Shown here piece by piece: positions 1-8,813 of a stretch of 24,054 nt of DNA; within the stretch, counting starts at the first letter, position 1, and each line of letters starts with the position of its first letter. The stretch spans positions 1-24,054 of the forward strand of contig JBBPSI010000320.1 of NCBI GenBank assembly GCA_038093515.1. The letters run 5' to 3'. The position numbers and the translations under genes were made by a program. This DNA comes from Butyriboletus loyo. Its lineage: Eukaryota > Basidiomycota > Agaricomycetes > Boletales > Boletaceae. The notes beneath the pieces were generated by a model. That model saw only the letters and a list, made by a program, of their open reading frames with translations, was not told the origin of the DNA and did not search any database.

Positions 1-330
1 CCAGCCTTTTATTTTACAAGGGAATGTGCATGGACCAAGCAGTGCGTGAGACTAATTACTATACATGTACATACAAGAAGAAGTACAGGGTTGATGGAGA
101 TTAAATAGAAGTTGATGGCGATCAAAAAGAAGAGAAGTAAATGGAGATTAAATACATGAGGCATGATGTCATAGAGTCTGGGCCTAGTCTGGACCATGAT
201 GTCATATGCTTAGTCAGCCTATGGTCACATGGATTATCCCATGATCACATGCATTGAGTCACGTGACCTTTGAAAGAAAAATGGGGAAGTCCAAATGCCA
301 AAGTCTGTTATAAGAGATACAATTATAACA
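1..330 (-). mobile_element. LTR of retrotransposon family B, reverse orientation, cut by window edge
   Basis: Read on the minus strand this begins with TGTTATAAT at 330 and aligns along its length with the LTR that starts at 10362. Shared blocks include TTTCAAAGGTCACGTGAC, the TGACATCATG(C/G) blocks, CTCATGTA(T/C)TTAATCTC and CTTCTCTTCTTT. It holds a CACGTG E-box at 260-265, two TGATGTCA (bZIP-like) motifs at 164-171 and 197-204, and a degenerate form of the hairpin seen before the TATA box in the other LTRs. The 3' part lies outside the window, so whether this is a solo LTR or the end of a full element is unknown. It abuts gypsy pol sequence at 331; the first 12 residues of the ORF that starts at 295 are LTR, not pol. 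Confidence 0.72.
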
Positions 331-505
331 TCTACTCAACCACCAGAATTTGTTCGAGGTACCCGATTCACTCAAGAGCATGCCAACATCCTCAACCTCG
401 ACCCAGCTAAATGGCTGTGGCCAGAGGAGTTGAAACTCATCCACTGGATAGTTCATGCACATGAGACCGCCTTCGCTTGGATTCCGATGGAGCATGGATG
501 GTTAG
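331..505 (+). pseudogene. Gypsy pol piece 1: region upstream of reverse transcriptase
   Basis: The frame (codons in phase with 295) encodes a segment with TQEHANILNLDPAKWLWPEE and HETAFAWIPMEHGW. This is the linker that precedes the RT domain in mushroom Ty3/Gypsy polyproteins, where a WPEE-type motif and a line of aromatic and acidic residues are typical. The piece is open to its end. It stops at the family C LTR insertion, whose target duplication GTTAG occupies 501-505. The codon split by the insertion continues at 1331, so the insertion did not follow a frameshift. The left end is the junction with the family B LTR. Confidence 0.75.
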
Positions 506-1325
506 TGTTACAGTTTTACCCCTAAGCGTACCCCGCCACTCGTTTTCCCACGCTCATGCGTCCCCGCCGCCCCCGCCGTCTTGCGATGCTGCCCATCGCC
601 CGCTCCCTAGTCGCCTAGTGGACGTTATCCACTTCCCCGGTCGTTCTGCAAGTCTCAGTGTCGCTACACTGAGATAGCCCCTGTCTTCTCGCCCTGTCGG
701 GCCGGACCCACAGTTGAGCTGTCGCGTCCTTCTTTTCTTGACCAATGACATTTCTTGCATCACGTGACTAGCACGTGACTAGATTACGACGTGTCAGTAC
801 CTTCGCGTCGAGACCCGTATCCAAGGGCTCTGCTGTTCGCGTCCCCTTTGCCCTGTGGGCCGCACCTCGTGGACATCGTCACTTCGTCTTCTGCTCTTCT
901 CATTCGCTGACGATGTCGCCACTTTACTCGGAGCTTCGCTCCCTCGTTACCGGCACTTTGCCGCTCCACCCTTCACCGTTATGACTCGCGTCGACTCATA
1001 ACCCCTTGCCCTCGCTGCCACGCACAGCTCGGTCTGTGCACGATATCTATTAGTATATATACTCGCACTTAGGCTAGTACGAGTTCTTTAGCTAATTCTA
1101 CGCATCTACCAAGTGCATAGTAATCTAGCAATATACCCTTCTCTTGCCGATAAAGCCGATAAGAGTCTGCTCGATCTCGTCTGGTCGCCACCACTCAAGA
1201 TCTCGCCGACACTTGCTTTGCAAGACACCCAATAGCGTCGTCTACGCGAGTCAGCTAGTTTCCTCATTAGGCTCGAGCCCCTATAAGTGCTCGCTTGCTA
1301 GCTATTGTGCGCTACCAGCGTAACA
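506..1325 (+). mobile_element. Solo LTR, family C, forward copy (820 bp, target duplication GTTAG)
   Basis: It starts TGTTACAG and ends CGTAACA, giving a short TGTTAC/GTAACA terminal inversion with TG...CA ends. Identical 5-bp GTTAG flanks lie at 501-505 and 1326-1330. Nearly the whole length matches the reverse complement of 5321-6135. Inside are two CACGTG E-boxes (761-766, 772-777), a hairpin GCACAG-CTCGGT-CTGTGC (1022-1039) and a TATA-like stretch (1053-1062), as expected for an LTR promoter. It is strikingly CpG-rich compared with the rest of the window. The small proline-rich ORFs read across it are not genes. No internal retrotransposon sequence accompanies it, so it is a solo LTR left by LTR-LTR recombination. 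Confidence 0.9.
1022..1062 (+). promoter_or_regulatory. Hairpin plus TATA region of LTR C (forward copy)
   Basis: The perfect 6-bp stem GCACAG / CTGTGC encloses the loop CTCGGT at 1022-1039. GTATATATAC follows at 1053-1062. The same arrangement (hairpin, then TATA 14-15 bp on) appears in LTR B at 10622-10662. The TATA stretch is the likely start region for transcription of the parent retrotransposon; the role of the hairpin is unknown. Confidence 0.5.
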
Positions 1326-1330
1326 GTTAG

Positions 1331-2153
1331 ATGAGCAGTACTTTCCACCAGTCAAGATTCTGACAGTGCCCCATACTCCATGGGTACTCTGCAATATTCC
1401 GATTCCACCTGCGATACACAACGAGGCTATCCAGATTATCAAGGATCGGATTGTGTCAGGGGTATATGAGCCCTCCACAGCCACATACCGATCTAGGTGG
1501 TTTTGTGTCGTCAAGCAGGATGGAAAGTCACTTCACCTGGTACACGATCTCCAGCCTCTCAATGTGGTTACTATTTGTGACACTTCCACACCTCCATTTA
1601 TTGAGCATCTTGCAGAATCCTTTGCCAGATACACAGTCTACAGGATGCTTGACTTGTTTGTGGGCTATGACCAGCGCCCCTTACATGTGGAATCACAGGA
1701 TATGACTACCTTTGGGAGTCCTATGGGACCACATCGTCTCACTACTCTTCCTATGGGCCACACTAACACTGTCCAAATTTACCAAGCAGATATGTCCTTC
1801 ATACTACAGGACGAGATTCCACATCATATGATACCCTTTGTTGATGATCTACCAGTGAAGTCCATCCTAACCCGATATCAGGGGGCAGACGGAAGTTACG
1901 AAACAATTCCGGATAATCCTGGCATTCGCTGTTTTATCTGGAAACACCTAATAGTCATAAACTGCATTTTACAGAGATTACAGAACATAGGCGCTACGGT
2001 GTCAGCCAAAAGGTTTGTGCTTGCTGCCCCAGATGCAATTATAGTGGGGCACAAGTGTACTTTAGAGGGTTGCATCCCTCTGGATATGAAGGTCCAGAAG
2101 ATCCGTGACTGGCCAGAGTGTTCTACACTGACCCAGGTGTGCGGATTCTTAGG
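1331..2153 (+). pseudogene. Gypsy pol piece 2: reverse transcriptase domain
   Basis: The frame runs in phase with ATG 1366 but really continues from piece 1. Counting from that Met, the RT fingers include NIPIPPAIHNE (10-20), YEPSTATYRSRWFCVVK (34-50) and LVHDLQPLNVVT (58-69). The palm has LDLFVGYD (D96) and the catalytic FVDD box at 158-161 with both aspartates present. It then runs through VGHKCTLEGCIP-like and GFLG motifs of the connection region. Although the active site survives, the piece is cut at 2154-2155 (TA) by the mariner element. Without that insertion the split codon joins 3748-3749 in frame. No in-frame stop is seen within this piece. Confidence 0.88.
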
Positions 2154-2155
2154 TA

Positions 2156-2370
2156 CAGTGGCTCAAAAAACTGTCCACATGTTTGCATGTTTTACATTAC
2201 ATACCACTCAATGCAATAACCCCTGATCCTAACCCTAGGTGGTGGGTGTATGAAATAAGGTACCCACTCTTGGCCTTCTATTGACCCAGGAATAAGATAA
2301 TATGGATAAGGTTTGATGGAATATCAGCTATTTTAAAATGACAGGTCATGCAGACAGTTGTTTGACTTTA
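2156..2370 (+). repeat. Left terminal inverted repeat of the mariner element (215 bp)
   Basis: It matches the reverse complement of 3531-3745 with only a few mismatches, for example CCACATGTTTGC against CCGCATGATTGC near the tip. The arm is itself bounded by inverted motifs: CTCAAAAAACTGTCC-CATG at the outer end (2162-2181), and the reverse complement of GTCAAACAACTGTCTGCATG at the inner end (2347-2366). Confidence 0.9.
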
Positions 2371-2516
2371 GGTTTTGATTGCATATATTAGACCCTAGAT
2401 GCTGTAATATCATTACATACATCCATAAAGGGTCCTATTATGTCACCTTTATATAACTGAGTGTCAGCCAACATATATAAACCCCATCCTCCTATGTTTA
2501 TTTTCTCACCATCACC

Positions 2517-3515
2517 ATGAAACCCATTTCAACCTCTCTAAGACAAAATATTATCTCTCTCTCCTCTCTTGGCCTTTCAACTAGGAAGATTGCCTCTCAG
2601 ACTGGCCTAGGGAAGTCTACTGTGGCTAGGGTACTCCAAGAGATCCAACCTGACAAGGAGAAGCTTCATGCTGGCTGTCCTTCTAAGCTTACTCCTACCA
2701 ACAAATGTGCTATTGTCCAGCAAATCATTACTGGCAAGGCCAAAAATGCAGTCCAGGCTACAAATTTCATCAATTCCATCATTGAACCTCCAATACCCTC
2801 ACATACAGTGAGAAAAGACCTCAAGGAGGGTGCATTTAAAGGCTGTGATAAAGAAGAAGAAATGTCTTCTTCCAATCAGCCCTAGAAAAAGATGATTTGC
2901 CTTTGCTCTCAAGTATCAATAAGGACTGGAAGAGGATTATTTGGTCAGATGAGACCAAAATAAATAGAATTGGGTCAGGTGGACAGGAGTGTATGTGTGG
3001 AAAAAGAAGAGAAAGGGCCTAACTGCCAGAGAGGTTAAAGGTACAGTCAAGTTTGGAGCAAATTTCCTGATGGTATAGGGTTCAATGGAGTGGGGGCTTT
3101 AAGTGAGGTTGAGGGGAGGATGGATGGTGAACAGTATGTGTAAATTCTAGAGGAAGAATTGCTATAACACATGGAGAAATCTGGAATTTCTCAACATGAT
3201 ATCATTTTTCAGCAGAATAATGATCCCAAACATACCTCCAAAAGAGCCCAGAATTGGTTTGAGGAGCAAGGAATCAAGCTTCTGGATTGGCCTGCACAAT
3301 CTCCAGACCTCAACCCCATTGAACACACTTGGAATCACCTCAAAAGATGTCTCTCAGCTTATAAGAGTGCTCCTACAGGAGTTCATCAATTATGGGAAAG
3401 GGTGGTGGTAGAGTGGGGGAATATTTCTGTGGAACAGTGTCACAAATGGATAGAAAGCATGCCTAGAAGAGTTGAAGCAGTTATCAAGGCCAAGGGAGCT
3501 CATACCAAATACTAG
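2517..3515 (+). pseudogene. Tc1/mariner-family transposase, several frameshifts, catalytic Asp lost
   Basis: The transposase would bind the TIRs and cut and paste the element at TA. From ATG 2517 the N-terminus carries a helix-turn-helix (LGLSTRKIASQTGLGKSTVA, about residues 18-37) and a second DNA-binding part with IPSHTVRKDLKEGAF. A one-base shift near 2842 moves the frame, where a TGA at 2893-2895 sits where arginine is expected. The first catalytic Asp is visible in IIWSDETKINRIGS (about 2938-2980, in yet another frame). The middle is ruined. The last part (3171-3515) is open and ends MPRRVEAVIKAKGAHTKY. It holds FQQNNDPKHTSK, where the second catalytic Asp of QQDND is replaced by Asn (codon 3216-3218), and SPDLNPIEH with the third acidic residue. 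It cannot encode an active enzyme. Confidence 0.88.
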
Positions 3516-3530
3516 ATAGTTGGATTTTTG

Positions 3531-3745
3531 TAAAGTCAAACAACTGTCTGCATGACCTGTCATTTTAAAATAGCTGACATTCCATCAAACCTTATCCATA
3601 TTATCTGATTCCTGGGTCAATAGAAGGCCAAGAGTGGGTACCTTATTTCATACACCCACTACCTAGGGTTAGGATCAGGGGTTATTGCATTGAGTGGTAT
3701 GTAATGTAAAACATGCAATCATGCGGACAGTTTTTTGAGCCACTG
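3531..3745 (-). repeat. Right terminal inverted repeat of the mariner element (215 bp)
   Basis: Reverse complement partner of 2156-2370. The outer motif lies at 3720-3739 and the inner inverted motif at 3535-3554. It ends CACTG at 3745, followed by the TA duplication at 3746-3747. Confidence 0.9.
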
Positions 3746-3747
3746 TA

Positions 3748-5320
3748 CATGTGGCATACTACAAATCTTTATCCACAATTTTGTGAAGCTTGCACATCCA
3801 TTGGTTAATTTGACCTGGAAAGGAGTTCCCTTCACTTGGGGGATTCCCAGCAGGAATCGATGCAGCGTCTCAAAGATGCCATCGTGGAATCCCCTGCACT
3901 CCAATGCCTCGACTATGAGAGCAGATGAGAGGTTTTCCTGGCTGTTGACACATCAGTGATCACAGTCGGGTTTATTCTATCCCAAGAAGGCAAGGATGGC
4001 AAATGTTATCTGAGTCGGTTTGGTTCCATCGGAATTACCGAGGTTGAGAGTCGCTATTCCCAAGCGAAGCTCGAGCTTTATGGACTGTTCCATGCCTTGC
4101 GAGCAGTCTGGATATTCATTTTTGGAGTTGCTAATCTTACAGTCGAAATGGACGCCAAATATGTCAAGGGAATGATCAATAACCCGGATTTGCAGCCCAA
4201 TGCAACCATCAACCGATGGATCATGGGCATACTGCTTTTCCACTTCAAGCTTGTCCACATACCTGCAGAAGGGCATACTGGCGTGGATGGTCTGTCTCAG
4301 AGACCCCCCTCAGAGGATGATCCCCCTGAGGTGGATAACTTTGATGATTGGCTGGATGATTCCTATTCCTTCGTGATTGTATTGTTAAATGACCGATATC
4401 CCCTCCCTCTAGCAAACAGCGATCCGTCAGATCTGCACCATCCAGTGTATTATTCCCAGGCAGATCTGTATCGGATCCCCTTTATTAGCCTGGTTCCACC
4501 CAGCGCCTACCAAGCATTTTTATCTCCTGTTGAGTTGACTGATGAAATTACACAGGTCGTCGACCAAGTGATCCCTCGCTCTTCAAAGGTGGTCTCCCGA
4601 GATGCTCGGATTCACTTGATCCGTGGTTTCTTGGAGACTCATGAGCATCCTGATGGTATCTCCAATAAGGAGTTTCCTTCATTCTTGAATTCCATGTTCT
4701 GTTTTTTTATTCTTAATGGTTCCCTGTGGCACTGCGAGCCACATGGGAAACATCAATTGGTCGTGTCGGAGGAGCATCGGTATGGGCTGATTTGGGAGGC
4801 TCATGATGACCTCGGACACAAAGGTGTCTTCATGGTCCATACTAGGTTGCTACTTCATTTTTGGTGGCCACAACTGGTGGACAACGTCAAGTGGTATATT
4901 AAGACATGCCATGAGTGTCAGGTCCACCAGACAGCGAGGCTTCATATTCCACCTTCTGTTCCGCTTATTGGTGGATTGTTTTACAAAGTTCATATTGATA
5001 CCATGCTCATGCCTAGGGCTGGCGGTTATCGCTACATAGTCCAGGCACGGTGTGCATTATCTGCGTTTCCGGAGTGGCGAATGCTTTGCTCCGAAAATGC
5101 TTCCGCCCTTGCTTCATTCATCTTCGAAGATATCCTATGTCGTTGGGGTGCCATTTCTGAAATTGTTACTGACAACAGACCAAGCTTTGTTCAAGCTTTG
5201 GATGTTTTGGCAGCGTGTTACCACATCTGTCATATCCAGATTTCTCCCTACAACTCCCAAGCCAATGGGATTGTTGAGCGACGTCACTACAATGTCTGGG
5301 AGGCCATCATTAAAACAACC
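3748..5320 (+). pseudogene. Gypsy pol piece 3: RNase H and integrase domains
   Basis: The start (3748 to about 3839) is in phase with piece 2 and encodes the end of the RT connection (KLAHPLVNLTWKGVPFTW). A frameshift at 3838-3842 and a TGA at 3926-3928 (an arginine position) follow; from 3956 a 463-codon frame is open. Numbering from 3956: RNase H with AVDTS just upstream, E40 in QAKLELYG and D66 in VEMDAKYVKGM. The integrase zinc site is H283, H288, C318, C321 (AHDDLGH ... TCHECQ). The catalytic triad is D348 (HIDTM), D406 (TDNRPSF, where TDNG is usual) and E441 (NGIVERRH), with DD34E-like spacing. The piece is cut at 5320 by the inverted LTR C; codons after that belong to the LTR. Confidence 0.9.
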
Positions 5321-6135
5321 TGTTACGCTGGAGTGCGAAACAACTAGCAGCGAGCGCTTGAATAGGGGCTCGAGCCTAATCGGGAAGTGGCCGACTCGCG
5401 TAGACGACGCTATTGGGCTTCTGCAGAGCAAGTGTCGGCGAGATGTCGTAAGGTGGCGACCAGACGAGATCGAGCTGAAGCTTATCGGCTCTATCGGCAG
5501 ATGGGGTATAAGCTAGATTGCTAGGCACTTGGTAGATGCGTAGAATTAGCTAGGGAACTCGTACTAGTCTAAGTGTGAGTATATATACTAATACATATGG
5601 TGCACAGACCGAGCTGTGCGTGGCAGCGAGGGTAGGGGGTTATGAGTCGACGTGAGTCATAACGGTGGATGGGGGAGCGGCAAAGTGCCGGTAACGAGGG
5701 AGCGAAGCTCTGAGGAAGATGGCGACATCGTCAGCGAATAGGAAGAGCTGAAGGCGAAGTGACGATGTCCATGAGGCTGGCCCCACAGGGCAAAGGGGAC
5801 GCGAACAGCGGAGCCCTTGGATACGGGTCTCGACGCGAAGGTATGACGCGTCGTAATCTAATCACATGCTAGTCACGTGATGTAATAAATGTCATTGGAT
5901 AACGAAAGAGAGGACGCGACAGCTCAGCTGTGGGTCCGGCCCGACGGGGCGATGAGACAGGGGCTATCTCAGTGTAGCGTCACTGAGACTCGTGGAACGA
6001 CCAGGGAAGTGGATAACATCCACTAGGCGACTAAGGAGCGGGCGATGGGCGGCATCGTGAGACGGTGGGGGCGGCGGGGACGCGTGAGCGTGGGAAAACG
6101 AGTGGCGGGGTACGCTTAGGGGTAAAACTGTAACA
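5321..6135 (-). mobile_element. Solo LTR, family C, reverse copy (815 bp, target duplication CAACC)
   Basis: On the minus strand it starts TGTTACAG (6135-6128) and ends CGTAACA (5327-5321). CAACC flanks it at 5316-5320 and 6136-6140. It matches 506-1325 in inverse orientation with scattered substitutions and small indels. One of its two E-boxes is intact (5874-5879); the other reads CACATG (5863-5868). The hairpin is perfect at 5602-5619. The insertion lies inside the integrase-encoding part of the gypsy pol gene, and the reading frame resumes at 6141 with no shift. Like its sister it is CpG-rich. Confidence 0.9.
5602..5619 (-). promoter_or_regulatory. Hairpin of LTR C (reverse copy)
   Basis: GCACAG-ACCGAG-CTGTGC, the exact inverse of the forward copy's hairpin at 1022-1039. 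A TATATAC stretch lies just beyond it in the LTR's transcription direction (5580-5590). Confidence 0.5.
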
Positions 6136-6140
6136 CAACC

Positions 6141-6790
6141 CTGGGAGATGAGTCGCACTGGCCATGCACAGCACACTCTGTCTTTTGGGCAGAACGGGTG
6201 ACCATACAGTGGTCAACTGGTCTATCACCTTATTTCATGGCTCATGGAATCGAGCCCATATTTCCATTTGATATATCTGAAGCGACATTCCTTGTTCTGC
6301 TTCCGGATGCTGATTCTTTCTCCACTTCCGAGCTTATAGCATTTCGAGCTCAACAGTTACAAAAGCACCAAGAGGATCTTGAATCGATAGAAGCAAAGGT
6401 CCTCAAGGCTTGATTTGATTCACTCAAGCAGTTCGAAGCCTTATTCAAGAACCGAATCCAGGATTATGACTTCCGTTCTGGAACTCTAGTACTCGTCCAG
6501 AATACCCATGTCGAGAAGGAGTTGAACTGGAAAACAAAGCCAAGATACTTAGGACCTATGGTCATTCTTCGCAGGATGACTGGCGGTTCCTATATCCTGG
6601 CAGAGTTGGATGGGTCAATCTCGAGGCTGCGTTATGCAGCATTCCAATTACTCCCTTATCATCCAAGAACTACCCTCTTACCATTGGTTACAGGAGTATT
6701 TGACCAGTATGACAATGATCTCACCTCTCAAGATGAAATAGAGGATGGCGAGCTGGTAGAAGATGAACCAGCTCGTCTTAACCTCAAATA
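6141..6790 (+). pseudogene. Gypsy pol piece 4: end of integrase and GPY/F-like module
   Basis: It continues the frame of piece 3 directly after the CAACC duplication. Readable parts are GLSPYFMAHGIEPIFPFDI (about 6222-6278), the post-core segment typical of Ty3/Gypsy integrases, then a TGA at 6411-6413 in an otherwise open frame. The conserved C-terminal module follows: a DYDFRSGTLVLV-type strand, KPRYLGPMVILRRMTGGSYI (GPY/F-like) and LRYAAFQLLPYH. It ends with an acidic tail and TAA at 6788-6790. The TGA replaces a position that is arginine in related elements as I recall them (KARFDSL-like), a single CGA to TGA change. Confidence 0.88.
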
Positions 6791-7339
6791 ACCATGTTTG
6801 ATGCTCTGGAAATCTATTTCACCCCAGGATTTGTCCAGTGCTCTCTTACATCCTCTCATACTTCAATGAAAAAGAAACTAAACAAACCAGGATTATGATC
6901 ATACCTCTCAAGTACAAAACAAAGACAAAAGACAGATAAAAACAAATACAGGATAAAAAAACCGAAACAAATATTATGATACGCTCTGTTTCTTCTGTCT
7001 CTAAGACATCACTGATATTTGAATTGTGCATCTCTGAGACACTCACATAATTTCAGACTTCTACCACATGAAGAGGTGCCATGCTCATTTTTCCATAGTA
7101 TCTGCAATCCGGGAAGTTGGAAGAAAGGTTAATGATGGACCAGGACAGTGTTGTAGATGAAGTTTCTTATTTCTCCCTTCTTGATGCTTACTAAATTCTC
7201 ACCCTTACAAAGTTTGCCTAGCAATCACAGAACAGTCACACATGGAATCATGCACGGAAATATGGAATCAAGATGGTTGAGATACAGTGGGGTTCGTACA
7301 TGACAGGTGACAGACTACAAGGAAGGGAATCTGGAATGA
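6791..7339. other. No gene recognised
   Basis: A/T-rich sequence downstream of the gypsy pol stop, with an A-rich run near 6868-6965. I looked for a polypurine tract followed by an LTR start (TG...) belonging to the family A element and found no convincing one. No ORF here has recognisable motifs. Confidence 0.4.
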
Positions 7340-8444
7340 CTACTCCAACTCCTCCAACATCTCCTCTAGCTCCAACTCCACCTCCCTCAAATAAGCCTGC
7401 ATGCAGCAGATCCATGCTGCAGTCCATGCCTGAGCTACTCCTCCTGATGCCCTCGCCTTTCCTTTGCCCTTGTCGTGTGGTGCCACCTCTTCCTTGTTGT
7501 GCAGCACCACCTCTTCCAGGTTGCTGGAGTCAATAATGAGCAGGGACAGTTGTCATCACTCCACTCTGCCTTTTCACTCTGCAAACATCAATTCGGATCC
7601 TTGGAATGGAGAGGTGTACTTACTGGGTTGCTTTTCCTTCCTTTCCGGCTTCACACAGAACCGGGATTTGTTGCATGTGATTTTGAGTGGCATGCACTTG
7701 ATGCATGACTGCCTGGATTCTCCTCGACACGGAATTTGAAGCGCCTTGCATTTGCTGCAAGGCACCTTGTTGATGGCATTGTCCTGTGCAGTAGGAATGC
7801 CCATTTCTTCCTCATTGTCCTCCTCCTCTTCTGGGGTTGGATGGGTGTGCTTCCAAATCATTAGTACAGAATGGAGGTAGTGGAAATGGTTACTCACCTT
7901 TCATAACTGTGGAACGGTGACCTCCATTGTCCACCCTGACCTCCCAGCTTCAGGCGCCCCCCCATCCTCTTGCTCTGCCTTGAGATCCTCGATCCGGAAT
8001 AATCCTGCACTTTTCAGCGTGCTTCATTCCTTCTCCTCTTTGACCTGCGCCTTTTCCTTCACTGCCTCTTCTCGCACTTTCTGTTCTCCGCTCCACTTGT
8101 CATGTTGGCGCTCCGCTTTTTGGAGCTGGCCAGACATTTCTGCTGATATCAAGGGTCCAGCATTCACCTCCAACCCTGTGGTCATTGCAGAACGAAGGGC
8201 GCTCTGTAGAAGTTAGCTGTAAAAGGGGGGAAATACGAGGCGGAATACTCACCATTACTCTATCCCATTCCTGGATCCAGAACTCCTGCTCCTTGTGTAG
8301 ATTATTGTTGTCATCCAGACAGGTGCACACTGCTGTGTCCACTGCTTCCAGTGCTGCCGCAATCCGTTCTTGCGCGATTGCTCTCGGATCCTCCACCCTT
8401 GGGCCTTGGGATGCTGTGAGGAGTTTGTCGAGGTGGAAAGACAT
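7340..8444 (-). pseudogene. Unidentified multi-exon cysteine-rich gene, probably degraded
   Basis: Family not recognised by name. Exon 1 (8444-8253) encodes 64 residues, starting MSFHLDKLLTASQG and rich in helix formers. A clean 49-nt intron (GTGAGT...CTACAG, 8252-8204) follows in phase 0. Exon 2 is a charged, coiled-coil-like stretch (AERQHDKWSGEQKVREEAVK) ending at TGA 8026-8024, in an arginine-compatible context. Further on, another plausible intron (GTGAGTAAC...TTGGAAG, with CTAATGA branch) leads to an acidic run (TPEEEEDNEEE) and a double cysteine motif: CSKCKALQIPC and CIKCMPLKITC, two CxxCx6C units (about 7761-7649). A KGKGKA-type linker and a glutamate-rich helix end at TAG 7342-7340. 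The cysteine pattern recalls fungal zinc-cluster or zinc-knuckle proteins, but no standard C6 spacing is complete. Confidence 0.5.
8204..8252 (-). other. Spliceosomal intron in the cysteine-rich gene
   Basis: 49 nt, GTGAGT donor and CTACAG acceptor, phase 0. Removing it joins two open frames that look like one protein. Confidence 0.6.
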
Positions 8445-8575
8445 GGTGGAGAAGTGATGAGGTGTATGGATGGAGGGATAGAGTGGTGTACAGGAGAAAG
8501 GAAGGAAAGCGTGGACAATCAGCGATCAGCAAGTTTTTGTTTGCGCATGTGTTGCCACACCACTTACATCAGCAT

Positions 8576-8581
8576 CACGTG
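8576..8581. promoter_or_regulatory. CACGTG E-box upstream of the cysteine-rich gene
   Basis: GCATCACGTGACT lies about 130 bp upstream of ATG 8444 on the minus strand. The same 13-mer GCATCACGTGACT occurs in LTR C at 758-770. This could be a bHLH site or a piece of old LTR; I cannot tell which. Confidence 0.3.
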
Positions 8582-8618
8582 ACTGACTGAGGACAGTCAG
8601 AATCAAAGGCCCTGCAGA

Positions 8619-8813
8619 TGTAGAGAATGCATATCCTCTAGGTCGCAAATTGCTCCTTTTCCTGGAAATTCAGCACTTACATGCAGCACAAACAACCACT
8701 CCGCAACTATCTCCACTTCCATTCCTTTCCCTTATCGAGTTCTGTCCTATTCCAATGTTTCCGTGGTCATCAAAGTTCCATGTCAAGGTTCCATGTGTCT
8801 GTAAAATGTTCGC
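8619..8813 (+). mobile_element. Truncated, old copy of LTR family D
   Basis: It aligns base by base from TGTAGAGAA at 8619 with the first ~195 bp of the 715-bp LTRs at 22043 and 12409 (inverse). Shared words include CATATCCTCTAGGT, TTTCCTGG, ATTCAGCACT, GTGGTCATCAA and TTCCATGTCAAG. It is clearly more diverged than the other two are from each other. Similarity stops near 8813, where coding sequence of the Plavaka-like gene begins, so the 3' end is deleted and no target duplication can be assigned. Confidence 0.75.

Larger units (their letters stand above)
2156..3745 (+). mobile_element. Tc1/mariner-family DNA transposon, 1590 bp, inactive
   Basis: The termini are CAGTGGCTC... and its inverse, flanked by TA at 2154-2155 and 3746-3747, the diagnostic target duplication of Tc1/mariner elements. 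Terminal inverted repeats are about 215 bp each and nearly identical. Between them lies one transposase gene on the + strand, broken by frameshifts and stops. The element sits in the RT-RNase H connection of the gypsy pol gene, so it arrived after that retrotransposon. The two TIRs are much better conserved to each other than the transposase is to a functional state, so mobilisation in trans may have been the last event, though this is inference. Confidence 0.92.
331..6790 (+). mobile_element. Degraded Ty3/Gypsy retrotransposon body (family A pol), nested host of three inserts
   Basis: A single pol gene can be followed from 331 to the TAA at 6788-6790 after skipping 506-1330, 2154-3747 and 5321-6140. 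Domain order is a region upstream of RT, reverse transcriptase, RNase H, zinc-binding integrase N-terminus, DDE integrase core and a GPY/F-like C-terminal module, which is the Ty3/Gypsy order. Gag, protease and the 5' end are not in the window because the family B LTR joins at 331. No LTR belonging to this element was recognised after 6790. Defects outside the insertions are one frameshift near 3838-3842 and TGA codons at 3926 and 6411, both at positions where arginine is expected. Confidence 0.85.

Noticed and set aside
477..984. Proline-rich ORFs (477-677, 775-984) and their inverse counterparts at 5964-6228
   Set aside because: They lie wholly or mostly inside LTR C, are not conserved as frames between the two copies, and have no recognisable domain.
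506..6135. The inverted pair 506-1325 / 5321-6135 as terminal inverted repeats of one 5.6-kb DNA transposon
   Set aside because: Each has its own different 5-bp target duplication and the gypsy pol frame continues across each separately, so they are two independent solo LTRs.
6791..7339. 3' LTR of the family A gypsy element after its pol stop
   Set aside because: No polypurine tract followed by TG, and no repeat partner within the window.
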